Notes: generated by a model not told the origin, from the sequence alone. 35,586 bases of DNA from Lachnospiraceae bacterium (GCA_024695145.1 JAILIS010000024.1:1-35586); one strand, 5' to 3'. Positions 10,173 through 19,380 are shown, numbered from the stretch's first letter. Made by a program: numbers and translations.

Positions 10173-11781
10173 CACATGTTACTCCTTTCTGCATAAGCGC
10201 GGCCCTGATCAGTCCGGTAAAGAGCGGATGAGGCTGATCCGGTCTTGACTTGAATTCCGGATGGGCCTGGGTCGCAACAAAGAACGGATGATCCGAAAGC
10301 TCGATCATCTCGACGATCCTTTTGTCGGGTGACATCCCGGACAGGACCATGCCGTGTTCCGTAAGGACATCTCTGTAATCGTTGTTGACTTCATACCTGT
10401 GCCGGTGACGTTCCGTGATCGTGCTCTGACCGTACAGTTTGTATGATCTTGTCCCTTCTTTCAGAACGCAGGGATATGACCCGAGTCTGAGTGTACCTCC
10501 GATATCCTCTAAGTTCTCTTTTTCGGGCAGGATATGGATCACGGGATTTTTTGTTTCCGGTGACAGTTCCGATGATGCTGCATCGGCAAGACCGCAGACG
10601 TTCCTGGCGAACTCGACTATCGCTAGCTGCATTCCCAAACAGATACCAAGATAGGGAATGCCATGTGTTCGCGCATAGCCTGCTGTGGCGATCTTTCCTT
10701 CCGTCCCGCGGCTTCCGAAGCCTCCGGGAACAATGATACCGTTGACGCCGTCAAGAAGTTTTCCGGCGTTTCCGGCCGATACATTCTCGGCATCGACCCA
10801 GCGTATCACGACTTCCGTAAGATTCGCTATGCCCCCGTGTTTAAGGGCTTCCACAACGCTCAGGTACGCATCATGAAGTGCAACATATTTTCCGACAATG
10901 GCAATGGTGACGGAGTATTTCGGATTTTCAAAGTCCTCCGTAAGCTTCATCCATGCCTTAAGATCCGGCTCCGGGCAGGGCAATCCGAGACATTCACATA
11001 CCCTCTGAGCAAGATGCTCCTCCTCGAGCATCAGCGGAACTTCGTAGAGTGATCTTGCGTCCAGATTCTGGAGAACGTTGTCTTTTCTGACGTTACAGAA
11101 AAGAGCTATCTTCTCCCGCATGCTCTCATCTATCGGAAGATCCGATCTGCATACGATAACATCCGGCCACAGACCCATACTCTGAAGAGTCTTGACGCTC
11201 ATCTGGGTAGGCTTTGTCTTGAGCTCGCCCGAAGCCTTCAAATATGGGATAAGAGTAACATGTATGATAACGGAATTATTCCTTCCGATATCAACCTGAA
11301 ATTGTCTGATAGCCTCCAGAAAAGGCTGACTTTCAATATCTCCGACGGTTCCCCCGATCTCTATGATCGATATCGTGACCTCATCGGATTCTTTCTCTTT
11401 ATGAAATCTGTCCTTGATCTCATTCGTTATGTGCGGAATGACCTGAACGGTCCCGCCGCCGTAATCTCCGTGGCGTTCCCTGTTCAGTACCGTCTGATAT
11501 ATCTTTCCGGTTGTGACGTTTGAATTGCGATCGAGCGATTCGTTGATGAATCTCTCATAATGACCGAGATCGAGGTCCGTCTCGGTTCCATCATCCGTCA
11601 CAAACACTTCTCCATGCTGGATAGGATTCATAGTTCCGGGATCGACATTAATATACGGATCGAACTTCTGCATCGTCACGCGATAACCTCTGGTCTTTAA
11701 AAGCCTTCCGAGTGATGATGCGGTTATGCCTTTGCCCAGACCCGATACAACGCCGCCGGTAACAAATACATACTTGACCAT
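10156..11781 (-). CDS. pyrG: CTP synthase
   Basis: Makes CTP from UTP, ATP and glutamine. Counting from an upstream GTG at 11787 (543 residues), the synthase domain occupies about 1-275 with the ATP loop SGLGKGIT at 15-22. The class I glutamine amidotransferase domain follows at about 290-535, with triad C383 (GICLGMQ), H509 and E511 (HPEF). The ATG at 11781 is chosen because GAGG lies at correct spacing; it gives 541 residues, the usual size. It lies 18 bases after asnB and overlaps gltB. Having pyrG inside a glutamine/GOGAT operon, rather than with rpoE or alone, is unusual and fits a theme of glutamine use. Confidence 0.97.
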   Translation of the reverse strand: MVKYVFVTGGVVSGLGKGITASSLGRLLKTRGYRVTMQKFDPYINVDPGTMNPIQHGEVFVTDDGTETDLDLGHYERFINESLDRNSNVTTGKIYQTVLNRERHGDYGGGTVQVIPHITNEIKDRFHKEKESDEVTISIIEIGGTVGDIESQPFLEAIRQFQVDIGRNNSVIIHVTLIPYLKASGELKTKPTQMSVKTLQSMGLWPDVIVCRSDLPIDESMREKIALFCNVRKDNVLQNLDARSLYEVPLMLEEEHLAQRVCECLGLPCPEPDLKAWMKLTEDFENPKYSVTIAIVGKYVALHDAYLSVVEALKHGGIANLTEVVIRWVDAENVSAGNAGKLLDGVNGIIVPGGFGSRGTEGKIATAGYARTHGIPYLGICLGMQLAIVEFARNVCGLADAASSELSPETKNPVIHILPEKENLEDIGGTLRLGSYPCVLKEGTRSYKLYGQSTITERHRHRYEVNNDYRDVLTEHGMVLSGMSPDKRIVEMIELSDHPFFVATQAHPEFKSRPDQPHPLFTGLIRAALMQKGVTCDENTL

Positions 11782-11799
11782 AGCCACCTCACCGTTTCC

Positions 11800-13380
11800 T
11801 CAATCTCCGCTGGCGCCGTAGTTGGAAAGCACTCTGGCAGAAGGATCATTAACATCGCATCCCTCCCAGCTGCTGTTCGGCATCCAGAAATCAACGATCA
11901 TCTCCGACTGACCGGGATAAAAGCTCTCAAATATCTCCCGGTACAGAAGCGACTCCTTTGTGAACGGTCTCGCATGTACATATCCGGCACTGAGCTCGTT
12001 AAATTCGCTGTCCGTGTACTTCGTTTCGGCATATTCCTTCAGGTAATCCACCATGGAATGACCCACTGCATCGGAAAATGCCGCCTTCTCACGCATCAGT
12101 ATATCCTCGGGAAGATAACTGCCTCTGAAAGCATGACGCAGCAGATATTTTCCCTTGTTATATCTGTTTAGTTTCATCTCGGGATCTATGCTCATTACGT
12201 ACGAGACAAAATCAAGATCCCCAAAAGGAACTCTGGCCTCAAGCGAGTTGACCGAAATACATCTGTCAGCGCGCAGTACATCGTACATATACAGCTCTCT
12301 TATGCGCTTTTCGGCCTCCTCCTGAAATGCCGCGGCATCAGGTGCAAAATCGGTATACTTGTATCCGAACAGCTCGTCGGAGATCTCTCCGGTAAGTATG
12401 ACCCTTACATCCGTCTGCTCATGTATCGCCTTGCAGCACAGATACATTCCGATCGAAGCACGTATGGTCGTGATGTCAAATGTTCCGAGCAGGTGTATGA
12501 CTTCAGGCAGCGCTTTTATGACATCATCTTCCGTTATGATCACTTCGGTGTGATCGGATCCGATGTAATCGGCGACTTCCTTTGCATACTTCAGATCTAT
12601 CGCATCACTTCTCATGCCGATGGCAAAAGTCCTGATCGGCTTGCCTAATATCTTCGAAGATACGGAACACACGAGTGACGAATCGAGTCCTCCCGACAGA
12701 AGGAAACCGAGCGGTGCGTCTGAATCCAGACGCTTTCTGATCCCCTCGACAAGCTTGTCGTGAATGTTCTGACATACTGTTTCAAGATCATCCGTGATCA
12801 TTTCCGTCACTTTTGCAGGATCACGGTACTGTATGAAGCTGCCGTCCTTATAGTAATAGCCCGGAGGGAAAGGATATATCCTTCCTGTAATACCCGTAAG
12901 GTTCTTGGCTTCGCTCGCAAAAACGATCTCGGCGTTCTCGGTATATCCGTAGAACAGCGGTCTGATGCCGATCGGATCTCTTGCCGCTATAAGCGCTTTT
13001 TTCTTTGCGTCATATATGACGCACGCGTATTCCGCATCAAGCATCGCGAACATATCAGTTCCGTACAGTTCATACATGGGGAGCAGGATCTCGCAGTCGC
13101 TGTCGCTTTGAAACGAGTATCCTTTCCGTATCAGTTCCTCCCTTATTTTTCTGAACCCGTATATCTCGCCGTTACATACGATCATGTTCCCGTTATGTTC
13201 AAACGGCTGCATCCCTTCTTCGGACAGCCCCATGATCGACAGACGTAAGAAGCCGAGTATCGCATCGTTGCGCGTTGCAAATCTCTCCATGTCCGGTCCG
13301 CGTGAGGCTGTCCTTTCAAGAAACGGTTTCAGATCATTAACTGTCAGTGTTTTGCCCAAATATCCCATTATTGAGCACAT
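11800..13380 (-). CDS. asnB: Asparagine synthetase B (glutamine-hydrolysing)
   Basis: Converts aspartate, ATP and glutamine to asparagine. 526 residues, close to the E. coli AsnB type. C2 directly after Met is the class II amidotransferase nucleophile. RGPD (27-30), CNGEIY (69-74) and RDPIGIRP (134-141) mark the glutaminase domain. The synthetase domain has the pyrophosphate loop SGGLDSS at 229-235. The ATG at 13380 has a GGAGG site 9 bases upstream. It lies 45 bases downstream of glnN with no terminator in between, so it is probably the second gene of the glnN operon. Confidence 0.95.
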   Translation of the reverse strand: MCSIMGYLGKTLTVNDLKPFLERTASRGPDMERFATRNDAILGFLRLSIMGLSEEGMQPFEHNGNMIVCNGEIYGFRKIREELIRKGYSFQSDSDCEILLPMYELYGTDMFAMLDAEYACVIYDAKKKALIAARDPIGIRPLFYGYTENAEIVFASEAKNLTGITGRIYPFPPGYYYKDGSFIQYRDPAKVTEMITDDLETVCQNIHDKLVEGIRKRLDSDAPLGFLLSGGLDSSLVCSVSSKILGKPIRTFAIGMRSDAIDLKYAKEVADYIGSDHTEVIITEDDVIKALPEVIHLLGTFDITTIRASIGMYLCCKAIHEQTDVRVILTGEISDELFGYKYTDFAPDAAAFQEEAEKRIRELYMYDVLRADRCISVNSLEARVPFGDLDFVSYVMSIDPEMKLNRYNKGKYLLRHAFRGSYLPEDILMREKAAFSDAVGHSMVDYLKEYAETKYTDSEFNELSAGYVHARPFTKESLLYREIFESFYPGQSEMIVDFWMPNSSWEGCDVNDPSARVLSNYGASGD

Positions 13381-13425
13381 GTTACTCTTCCTCCCGGTAA
13401 ATTAAAGATTGTATGCCCCTGCCTG

Positions 13426-15525
13426 CTATACGTAGAAAAGCATCTGCTCGTAGGTAGGGTAAGGAAGGTATCCTTCGGGGATGAGCGGCTCTGCCGTATC
13501 CGCGACTGTTCTGATATCTTCCATATCGGATACGATGACCTCGTGATAGAATTTGGCTTTATCTATATCCTCTTCCATCTTCTCGGCTTTGGTCGTATCC
13601 TCATCAAGCTTAACGGTTGCCTTTACGACATCGTCGTATATTTTCGCAAGTTTCTTCACAAGTTCGGTCTGGGTGCCCGCTGCCGCATCGATACCGAGTT
13701 CCTTCTTAGCGAGTATCGACTGGGTCAGATCGTCGATATAGTCCATCAGTGCAGGAGCGAACTGCTTTTGTATCATATCTTTGAGCGTAAGGGCTTCGAT
13801 ATGAAGTGTCTTGGTATAGTTCTCTATCCTGATCTCATACCTGGACTGAAGCTCGGTCTCCGTGTATATCTGATGCTTGATGAACATCTTCACGTTCTTG
13901 TCTGCGATAAGGGCTGGCATTGCATCGGGTGTGGCCTTCAGATTATAGAGTCCTCTCTTGGCAGCTTCATCAACCCATTCCTGTGTATAACCGTTTCCGT
14001 TGAATATGATCCTCTTATGCTTTGTGATCGTCTCTTTTACAAGTGCATGAACCGCTTCATCCATCTTGTCCTTCGGTGTATCTTTGAGTTTCTCATAGAA
14101 AAGACTCAGAGATTCCGCAACTGCGGTATTGAGCATTATGTTCGGTCCCGCTATTGAAAGAGATGAACCGAGGGATCTGAACTCAAACTTGTTTCCCGTA
14201 AATGCAAAAGGTGATGTACGGTTACGGTCCGTTGTATCCTTTGCAAAATGAGGAAGGACCTTTGCTCCGGTCTCTATCGTGACCTTCTCGGCATTACTGA
14301 AATACTCGTCCTTTTCGATCGCATCTATGACGGAGTTGAGCTCATCACCGAGGAACATCGATATGATCGCGGGAGGAGCCTCGTTAGCTCCGAGTCTGTG
14401 ATCATTGCCGGCACTGGCAACGGACAGTCTCAGAAGATCGGCATAATCATCAACCGCCTGGATAACTGCCGACAGGAACAGAAGGAACTGCGTGTTCTCA
14501 CCGGGAGTCTTGCCCGGGTTAAGCAGGTTCTCACCCTTATTCGTGGAAAGCGACCAGTTGTTATGCTTACCGGATCCATTAATGCCCGCGAACGGCTTCT
14601 CGTGAAGCAGGCATGCAAATCCGTGCTTTTCGGCGACTTTCTTCATGATCTCCATTGTCAGCTGGTTGTGATCCACCGCAATGTTCGTGGTATCAAATAC
14701 CGGAGCAAGCTCATGCTGGCAAGGTGCAACCTCGTTGTGCTTTGTCTTGACCGGGATGCCGAGCTTCCACAATTCCTCATCGAGATCATGCATGTATGCG
14801 GCAACTCTTGTCCTTAAGTTTCCGAAGTAATGATCATCCATTTCCTGACCCTTCGGAGCGGGAGCACCGAGAAGTGTTCTTCCGGTAAATATCAGGTCTT
14901 TTCTCTTTTTGTAGTCTTCGATGTCTATCAGGAAATATTCCTGTTCGGGTCCTACTGTCGTAAGAACGTTGGTCACATCATCTTTGCCGAGAAGCTTTAA
15001 TACCTTAACGGCTTCACGACTGATGGCATCCATCGATCGAAGGAGCGGAGTCTTTTTGTCGAGAGCTTCACCGCTGTACGAGCAGAATGCCGTGGGGATA
15101 TACAGTGTGCCGTCCTTAATGAACGCCGGGCTCGTGGGATCCCATGCCGTATATCCTCTTGCCTCGAACGTGGCACGTATTCCGCCCGAAGGAAAACTTG
15201 AAGCATCAGGCTCACCCTTTACGAGTTCTTTACCGGAAAAGTCCATTATGACTTCACCCTTATCAACGGGGCATATGAAGCTGTCGTGCTTTTCAGCCGT
15301 ATACCCTGTCATCGGCTGGAACCAGTGAGTATAATGTGTTGCTCCGTTCTCTACTGCCCACTCCTTCATAGCCACGGCCACCGCATTTGCGACATCAAGT
15401 TCCAAATGCGTATTGTTGTCGATAGTCTTCCTCAATGCCTTGTACATATCATTCGGGAGTTTGTCCCTCATGATCTTGTCGGTAAACACGCTGCTTCCGA
15501 ACAGTTCGGGAATGTTTTTTTCCAT
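13426..15525 (-). CDS. glnN: Glutamine synthetase type III
   Basis: Makes glutamine from glutamate, ammonium and ATP. 699 residues, the size of the GSIII family (about 700), far longer than GSI or GSII (about 350-470). Diagnostic blocks are GPEQEY (192-197, a metal ligand region), KHNEVAPCQHE (262-272) and NGSGKHNNW (316-324), the ATP/glutamate site. The start is the ATG at 15525, preceded by AAGGAGGAG at good spacing. A longer open frame up to 15645 reads through the leader hairpins and is rejected. First gene of the seven-gene operon. It is preceded by a 191-base interval with a consensus promoter and two hairpins, so premature termination is the likely mode of control. Confidence 0.97.
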   Translation of the reverse strand: MEKNIPELFGSSVFTDKIMRDKLPNDMYKALRKTIDNNTHLELDVANAVAVAMKEWAVENGATHYTHWFQPMTGYTAEKHDSFICPVDKGEVIMDFSGKELVKGEPDASSFPSGGIRATFEARGYTAWDPTSPAFIKDGTLYIPTAFCSYSGEALDKKTPLLRSMDAISREAVKVLKLLGKDDVTNVLTTVGPEQEYFLIDIEDYKKRKDLIFTGRTLLGAPAPKGQEMDDHYFGNLRTRVAAYMHDLDEELWKLGIPVKTKHNEVAPCQHELAPVFDTTNIAVDHNQLTMEIMKKVAEKHGFACLLHEKPFAGINGSGKHNNWSLSTNKGENLLNPGKTPGENTQFLLFLSAVIQAVDDYADLLRLSVASAGNDHRLGANEAPPAIISMFLGDELNSVIDAIEKDEYFSNAEKVTIETGAKVLPHFAKDTTDRNRTSPFAFTGNKFEFRSLGSSLSIAGPNIMLNTAVAESLSLFYEKLKDTPKDKMDEAVHALVKETITKHKRIIFNGNGYTQEWVDEAAKRGLYNLKATPDAMPALIADKNVKMFIKHQIYTETELQSRYEIRIENYTKTLHIEALTLKDMIQKQFAPALMDYIDDLTQSILAKKELGIDAAAGTQTELVKKLAKIYDDVVKATVKLDEDTTKAEKMEEDIDKAKFYHEVIVSDMEDIRTVADTAEPLIPEGYLPYPTYEQMLFYV

Positions 15526-15558
15526 AGTGTTCTCCTCCTTAATATTGTCATTAACACA

Positions 15559-15595
15559 AAAGGCGCATTCGCCCATGACGGGTAAATGCGCCTTT
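15559..15595 (-). terminator. glnN leader hairpin 2 (putative attenuator)
   Basis: On the minus strand AAAGGCGCATT pairs perfectly with AATGCGCCTTT (11 bp), and CCC/GGG can pair within the loop. A short T run follows (CCTTTTGTG). It begins directly after a GCAAAG hexamer that it overlaps and ends about 33 bases before the glnN start codon. The 5' arm of hairpin 1 could pair with its 3' arm (AAAGGTGC with GCGCCTTT, one G-U), so the two hairpins may be part of a switch. Confidence 0.7.
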
Positions 15596-15617
15596 GCATA
15601 CGTCATAAAATAAAGAA

Positions 15618-15649
15618 AAAGGTACTTCGGCCAAAACCAAAGCACCTTT
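15618..15649 (-). promoter_or_regulatory. glnN leader hairpin 1, shared with carA leader
   Basis: 32-base element on the minus strand beginning about 11 bases after the expected transcription start. It forms a 13-bp stem with a hexaloop TTTTGG, followed by a T-rich tail (CTTTTTCTTTATTTT), so it resembles an intrinsic terminator placed at the 5' end of the message. A near copy of identical length lies at 25031-25062 in front of carA. Between the copies, stem pairs 5 and 6 change on both sides (G-C to A-T and T-A to C-G). The G-U wobbles at pairs 7 and 11 are kept. This is direct covariation evidence for a conserved RNA structure. Confidence 0.75.
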
Positions 15650-15666
15650 GCTCTTTACGTTTCGAT

Positions 15667-15695
15667 AATATATACTCTTTTCAACCGGTTGTCAA
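15667..15695 (-). promoter_or_regulatory. Sigma-A promoter of the glnN operon
   Basis: TTGACA (15690-15695), 17-base spacer, TATATT (15667-15672) on the minus strand. The spacer contains most of the 10-base perfect palindrome CAACCGGTTG (15682-15691), which overlaps the -35 box and is a candidate repressor site. Expected start of transcription is near 15660, just ahead of leader hairpin 1. Confidence 0.8.
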
Positions 15696-15717
15696 TACAT
15701 TTTATCAATCTTACGGG

Positions 15718-16008
15718 TTACTCATCATTCCTGTTCCTGTCTTTGACGCTCTCCGGTTTAGCGAAACCATCTTTGCTACAAATTTTGAGGTGTTCTTCCG
15801 GACAACTGTACGGACTTCCCCCGGCGGCCTGATCCAGCATTTTTTCATCCAGTTCAACGTCTGCATATTCATCAAGGAAAGCCTCCGCCTCCTCTTTGGA
15901 CACCTCGATGCCGTTTTCCCCGGCAAGCTTTATTAATTCTTCCGCGTTCCTGCACTGCATCACTTTTGTCATAAGTTCAGCTGATATCTCTTTCCCTTTG
16001 TATTGCAT
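15718..16008 (-). CDS. Nif11-like leader precursor peptide (RiPP/bacteriocin type)
   Basis: 96-residue small protein. Residues about 1-62 form an acidic Nif11-like leader (AEELIKLAGENGIEVSKEEA... ELDEKMLDQ) that ends in AAGG at 61-64, the double-glycine cleavage site recognised by C39-type peptidase exporters. The predicted core is 65-96, a 32-residue stretch with two cysteines (C69, C77), several Ser/Lys/Asp and a very polar tail. No modifying enzyme, C39 peptidase or PCAT exporter is encoded in the window, so it is an orphan precursor. It has its own TG-extended -10 (16074-16079) and a weak ribosome site (AGAAAG). It sits between purF and the glnN leader. The family assignment rests on the leader pattern. 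Confidence 0.72.
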   Translation of the reverse strand: MQYKGKEISAELMTKVMQCRNAEELIKLAGENGIEVSKEEAEAFLDEYADVELDEKMLDQAAGGSPYSCPEEHLKICSKDGFAKPESVKDRNRNDE

Positions 16009-16073
16009 ATTATCTTTCTATACATCGAAAACCGTGCCGTTTATGATCATTCAATAAGAAAACCACGACTCTT

Positions 16074-16082
16074 ATTATACCA
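16074..16082 (-). promoter_or_regulatory. Extended -10 promoter of the Nif11-like gene
   Basis: TGGTATAAT on the minus strand is a TGn-extended -10 box, about 65 bases upstream of the ATG. The -35 region 17 bases upstream is poor (TTATCC), as is common for extended -10 promoters. Confidence 0.5.
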
Positions 16083-16123
16083 CTATCCGGCATTTTGGAT
16101 AATATACAATACCAATCTGATTT

Positions 16124-17479
16124 TTAATCGGGATATTCTCCGTCAAAACAGGCACTGCAATAGTCGTCTTTTCCGGATATCTCTTCAAGTGATCCGACGG
16201 GAAGAAATGCCAGACTGTCGGCTCCTATCATGGTGCATATCTCATCAACCGTATGATGACAGGCCACAAGATTTTCCTGTGAATCAACGTCCGTACCGTA
16301 ATAACACGGATGCAAAAATTCCGGTGCGGATATCCGGATATGAACTTCCTTTGCACCCGCCTCGCGGAGCATCCTTATTATCTCCCCCATCGTAGTGCCT
16401 CTGACTATCGAATCGTCAATGAGGATTATCTTCTTTCCTTCGATCTCCGACGGGACCGGAGACAGTTTTATCCTGACCTTGTCATGCCGGTCTTCACTCG
16501 CCGGTGATATAAACGTCCTGCCTATGTATCTGTTCTTGATAAGCCCTTTACCGTAAGGTATGCCGGCCTCCTGAGAATAGCCGAGTGCGGCGTCGATACC
16601 GCTGTCGGGTACACCTATAACAATATCGGCTTCAACAGGAGCTATCCGGGCCAGCATCCGTCCGAGCTTCAGCCTTGAACGGTGCACGCTTATCCCGTCG
16701 ATCCTCGAATCCGCACGTGCAAAATATATGTATTCAAATATGCACACTCTCTTGGGTGCGGTATTGCAGTGTTCCCTGCGGCTGATGACTTTATCTCCGT
16801 CAAATACGATTATCTCGCCCGGTTCCACATCACGCACAAACCGTGCTCCAACGCTGTACAATGCACACGTTTCCGATGCGATCACGTGCGAGCCGTCAGG
16901 TGTCGTTCCGTAACACAAAGGCCTGAACCCGTACGGGTCACGAACGGCGATCATCTTCGTCGGTGAAGATATCACAAGCGAATACGCCCCGTGCAGGTCC
17001 GTCATCGAGGCTGATACCGCTTCTTCTATGCTGTCACATGTGAGCCTGTGCTTTGTTATCAGATAGGCTATTATCTCTGTATCGCTCGTTGTATGAAATA
17101 TCGATCCTTCTTCCTCAAGCCTCTTCTTTAGCTCGGCGGCATTGGACAGATTACCGTTATGTGCCAGCGCGAGATTTCCTTTGTGATGATGCACCTCCAC
17201 CGGCTGGCAGTTTACCCGTGTGCTTCCTCCCGTTGTTCCGTACCTGACGTGCCCTATCGCGATATTACCCGCGGGAAAACGATCAAGTACCTCCCGGGAA
17301 AATACGTCACCTACCAGCCCGAGATCTTTATGAGAGTAAAAATCACGGGCATGATTTACCACTATACCCGCACTCTCCTGACCGCGATGTTGAAGCGCAT
17401 ACAGCCCGTAATAGACTGTATGCGCCAGCATTTCTTCGCGGCTGCTCTTTATTCCGAATACACCGCACTTTTCTTCCAT
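16124..17479 (-). CDS. purF: Amidophosphoribosyltransferase
   Basis: First committed step of purine synthesis: glutamine plus PRPP to phosphoribosylamine. 451 residues. C5 (MEEKCGVFG) becomes the nucleophile after removal of a four-residue propeptide. The PRPP loop IILIDDSIVRGTT lies at 351-363. Cysteines C246, C392, C441 and C444 match the four ligands of the 4Fe-4S cluster of the Bacillus-type enzyme. The start ATG overlaps the amt-glnK stop in a TAATG junction, so it is probably translated by re-initiation after the ammonium channel. This places purine entry under nitrogen control. The rest of the pur operon is not in the window. Confidence 0.97.
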   Translation of the reverse strand: MEEKCGVFGIKSSREEMLAHTVYYGLYALQHRGQESAGIVVNHARDFYSHKDLGLVGDVFSREVLDRFPAGNIAIGHVRYGTTGGSTRVNCQPVEVHHHKGNLALAHNGNLSNAAELKKRLEEEGSIFHTTSDTEIIAYLITKHRLTCDSIEEAVSASMTDLHGAYSLVISSPTKMIAVRDPYGFRPLCYGTTPDGSHVIASETCALYSVGARFVRDVEPGEIIVFDGDKVISRREHCNTAPKRVCIFEYIYFARADSRIDGISVHRSRLKLGRMLARIAPVEADIVIGVPDSGIDAALGYSQEAGIPYGKGLIKNRYIGRTFISPASEDRHDKVRIKLSPVPSEIEGKKIILIDDSIVRGTTMGEIIRMLREAGAKEVHIRISAPEFLHPCYYGTDVDSQENLVACHHTVDEICTMIGADSLAFLPVGSLEEISGKDDYCSACFDGEYPD

Positions 17480-19269
17480 TACTCAACATCCTGAAGAGCT
17501 GCGTAGTTCTCTTCTCCTGTCCTTATCTTGACGACTCTCGTTACGTTATAAACAAATATCTTACCGTCTCCGATATGACCTGTGTAAAGGGCTTTCTTTG
17601 ATGCCTCGATAACCGAGTCGACAGGGATACCCGATACTATTACTTCAACCTTGATCTTAGGCAGGAGCGTTGCATCCATCTCAACTCCTCTGTAGTACTC
17701 TCCGGCACCTTTTTGTATGCCGCAGCCCATAACCTGAGTAACGGTCATTCCGGTCACACCGAGTTCGTTTAAGGCTTTCTTCAATGCATCGAATCTTGCC
17801 AGTTTTGCTATGATCGAGACCTTATGCATACCCGTATCATAGAATGCGTTTCCTTCTGCGGGAACGGTAACTTCCTTAATGACTTTGACGGATGCGTTCT
17901 TCTGGGCTTCAGTTGCTTTGTCATAAGCGCTCTCGCCGAGGTTCGTGTTCTCGTTAACACCCATGACCGTACCTGTCATATCCTGGATCGAGAATCCGGA
18001 ATATGCACTCGGAAGACCGTGTTCGGTAATGTCAAGACCTTCTATCTCTTCTTCAGCCGATGCACGAAGACCGAGGGTCTTTTTAATGATCGTAAATGCT
18101 ATGAAGATTGTTACAGCTGTCCATGCTGCCGTTGCAATAAGTCCGATAAACTGTATTCCGAGAAGTTTCACTCCGCCGCCGTAGAACAGGCCGAGAAGTT
18201 TCTCACCGTTTGCATCTGCAAGAGAATATGTGGGTGTTGTATCCGTTGCGAACAGACCAACCGCAAGAGTTCCCCATATACCGTTTATAAAATGTACCGC
18301 ACATGCACCGACGGGATCGTCAACACGTACAATATAATCGAAGAGCCATACACCGAAGACAACCAGCACTCCGGCAACAGCACCGACTGCAAGTGCGCCG
18401 TATACGTCCACCACATCACAGGGTGCGGTTATGGCAACAAGACCGGCAAGGGAAGCGTTCAGACACATCGATACATCAGGCTTGCCGTATTTGACCCATG
18501 TAAGTATCATACATACGACCGTTGCGATCGCAGGTGCTATGGTCGTTGTTACAAATATCGATCCGAGCTGATCAAGGTTTGTAGCTGCCGCACCGTTGAA
18601 CCCGTACCAGCCGAGCCAGAGAATGAACACACCGAGTGCTGCTATCGGAATGTTATGTCCGGGGAATGCGTTTACTTTAATGATCTTTCCGTTTTCATCC
18701 TTCTCGTATTTTCCGATACGGGGACCGAGCATCGCGGCACCGATAAGTGCACACAGTCCGCCTACCATATGGATACAGTTCGATCCGGCAAAATCATGAA
18801 AGCCCATTGCTGCCAGCCAGCCGCCGCCCCATGTCCAGTGCGCTTCGATCGGGTATATCACTGCAGATATAACTGCCGAATATACACAGTATGATATGAA
18901 ACGTGTTCTCTCCGCCATCGCTCCGGATACGATCGTCGCTGTTGTTGCGCAGAACACAAGGTTGAACACAAAGTTTGACCAGTCAAACGCCGCATAGTTC
19001 GTAAAGATATCAAGGTTGGGAAGCCCCAGGAATCCACCCAGTGCATCCTCGCCCAGAAACAGTCCGAACCCGAGCAGGATAAATACAACCGTACCGATAC
19101 AGAAATCCATCAGGTTCTTCATCAGAATATTGCCCGCGTTCTTGGCTCTCGAAAAACCTGTTTCGCACATCGCGAATCCTGCCTGCATCCAGAAGACGAG
19201 TGCGGCCCCGATCAGGAACCATACTCCGTACACTTCTTTTTGCACAAACTCCATAATCTCACTACTCAT
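17479..19269 (-). CDS. amt: Ammonium channel fused to a PII signal protein (Amt-GlnK)
   Basis: Numbered from an upstream GTG at 19278 (599 residues), the Amt/Rh channel covers about 10-405 with eleven predicted helices. The twin pore histidines are H170 (NCIHMVGG) and H329 (AVHFING). A hydrophilic linker of about 75 residues follows. A complete PII domain fills 483-599, with T-loop GEYYRG (Y529 equals the Tyr51 uridylylation position), the block LPKIKVEVIV, and the C-loop TGHIGDGKIFV...IRTGEE. PII normally plugs Amt when nitrogen is plentiful, so covalent tethering gives a self-gated channel. The ATG at 19269 with GGAGG 8 bases upstream is preferred (596 residues). Amt-PII fusions are known in Clostridia and related phyla. 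First gene of the amt-purF unit. Confidence 0.95.
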   Translation of the reverse strand: MSSEIMEFVQKEVYGVWFLIGAALVFWMQAGFAMCETGFSRAKNAGNILMKNLMDFCIGTVVFILLGFGLFLGEDALGGFLGLPNLDIFTNYAAFDWSNFVFNLVFCATTATIVSGAMAERTRFISYCVYSAVISAVIYPIEAHWTWGGGWLAAMGFHDFAGSNCIHMVGGLCALIGAAMLGPRIGKYEKDENGKIIKVNAFPGHNIPIAALGVFILWLGWYGFNGAAATNLDQLGSIFVTTTIAPAIATVVCMILTWVKYGKPDVSMCLNASLAGLVAITAPCDVVDVYGALAVGAVAGVLVVFGVWLFDYIVRVDDPVGACAVHFINGIWGTLAVGLFATDTTPTYSLADANGEKLLGLFYGGGVKLLGIQFIGLIATAAWTAVTIFIAFTIIKKTLGLRASAEEEIEGLDITEHGLPSAYSGFSIQDMTGTVMGVNENTNLGESAYDKATEAQKNASVKVIKEVTVPAEGNAFYDTGMHKVSIIAKLARFDALKKALNELGVTGMTVTQVMGCGIQKGAGEYYRGVEMDATLLPKIKVEVIVSGIPVDSVIEASKKALYTGHIGDGKIFVYNVTRVVKIRTGEENYAALQDVE

Positions 19270-19345
19270 CTCATCCACCTCCTCGTTATGAACATCATAT
19301 TCAGTGTTTTGTCACTGTTAACATATGAACAAACCTGAATAGGAA

Positions 19346-19373
19346 AAGCCGCCGGAGATATCTCCTGCGGCTT
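19346..19373 (-). terminator. amt leader hairpin 2
   Basis: Minus-strand AAGCCGC/GCGGCTT stem enclosing the palindrome GGAGATATCTCC, with a short TTTTCC tail. It is preceded by GCAAAG (19374-19379), as are the glnN and carA leader hairpins. It lies between the strong terminator-like hairpin 1 and the amt ribosome site and may be an anti-terminator, attenuator or stabilising element. Confidence 0.5.
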
Positions 19374-19380
19374 CTTTGCC

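Noticed and set aside
15526..15645. N-terminal extension of glutamine synthetase by 40 residues
   Set aside because: It reads through both leader hairpins; the ATG at 15525 has a perfect AAGGAGG site and matches the normal GSIII length and start.
15526..15660. ANTAR double-hexaloop target, T-box or known glutamine riboswitch
   Set aside because: The hexaloops TTTTGG and GGATTC lack the A1/G4 pattern, there is no T-box sequence, and no resemblance to the cyanobacterial glnA or downstream-peptide motifs was seen.
17824..18894. Long 356-codon plus-strand frame opposite amt
   Set aside because: Antisense shadow of a well-conserved gene; cysteine-rich nonsense composition and no ribosome site.
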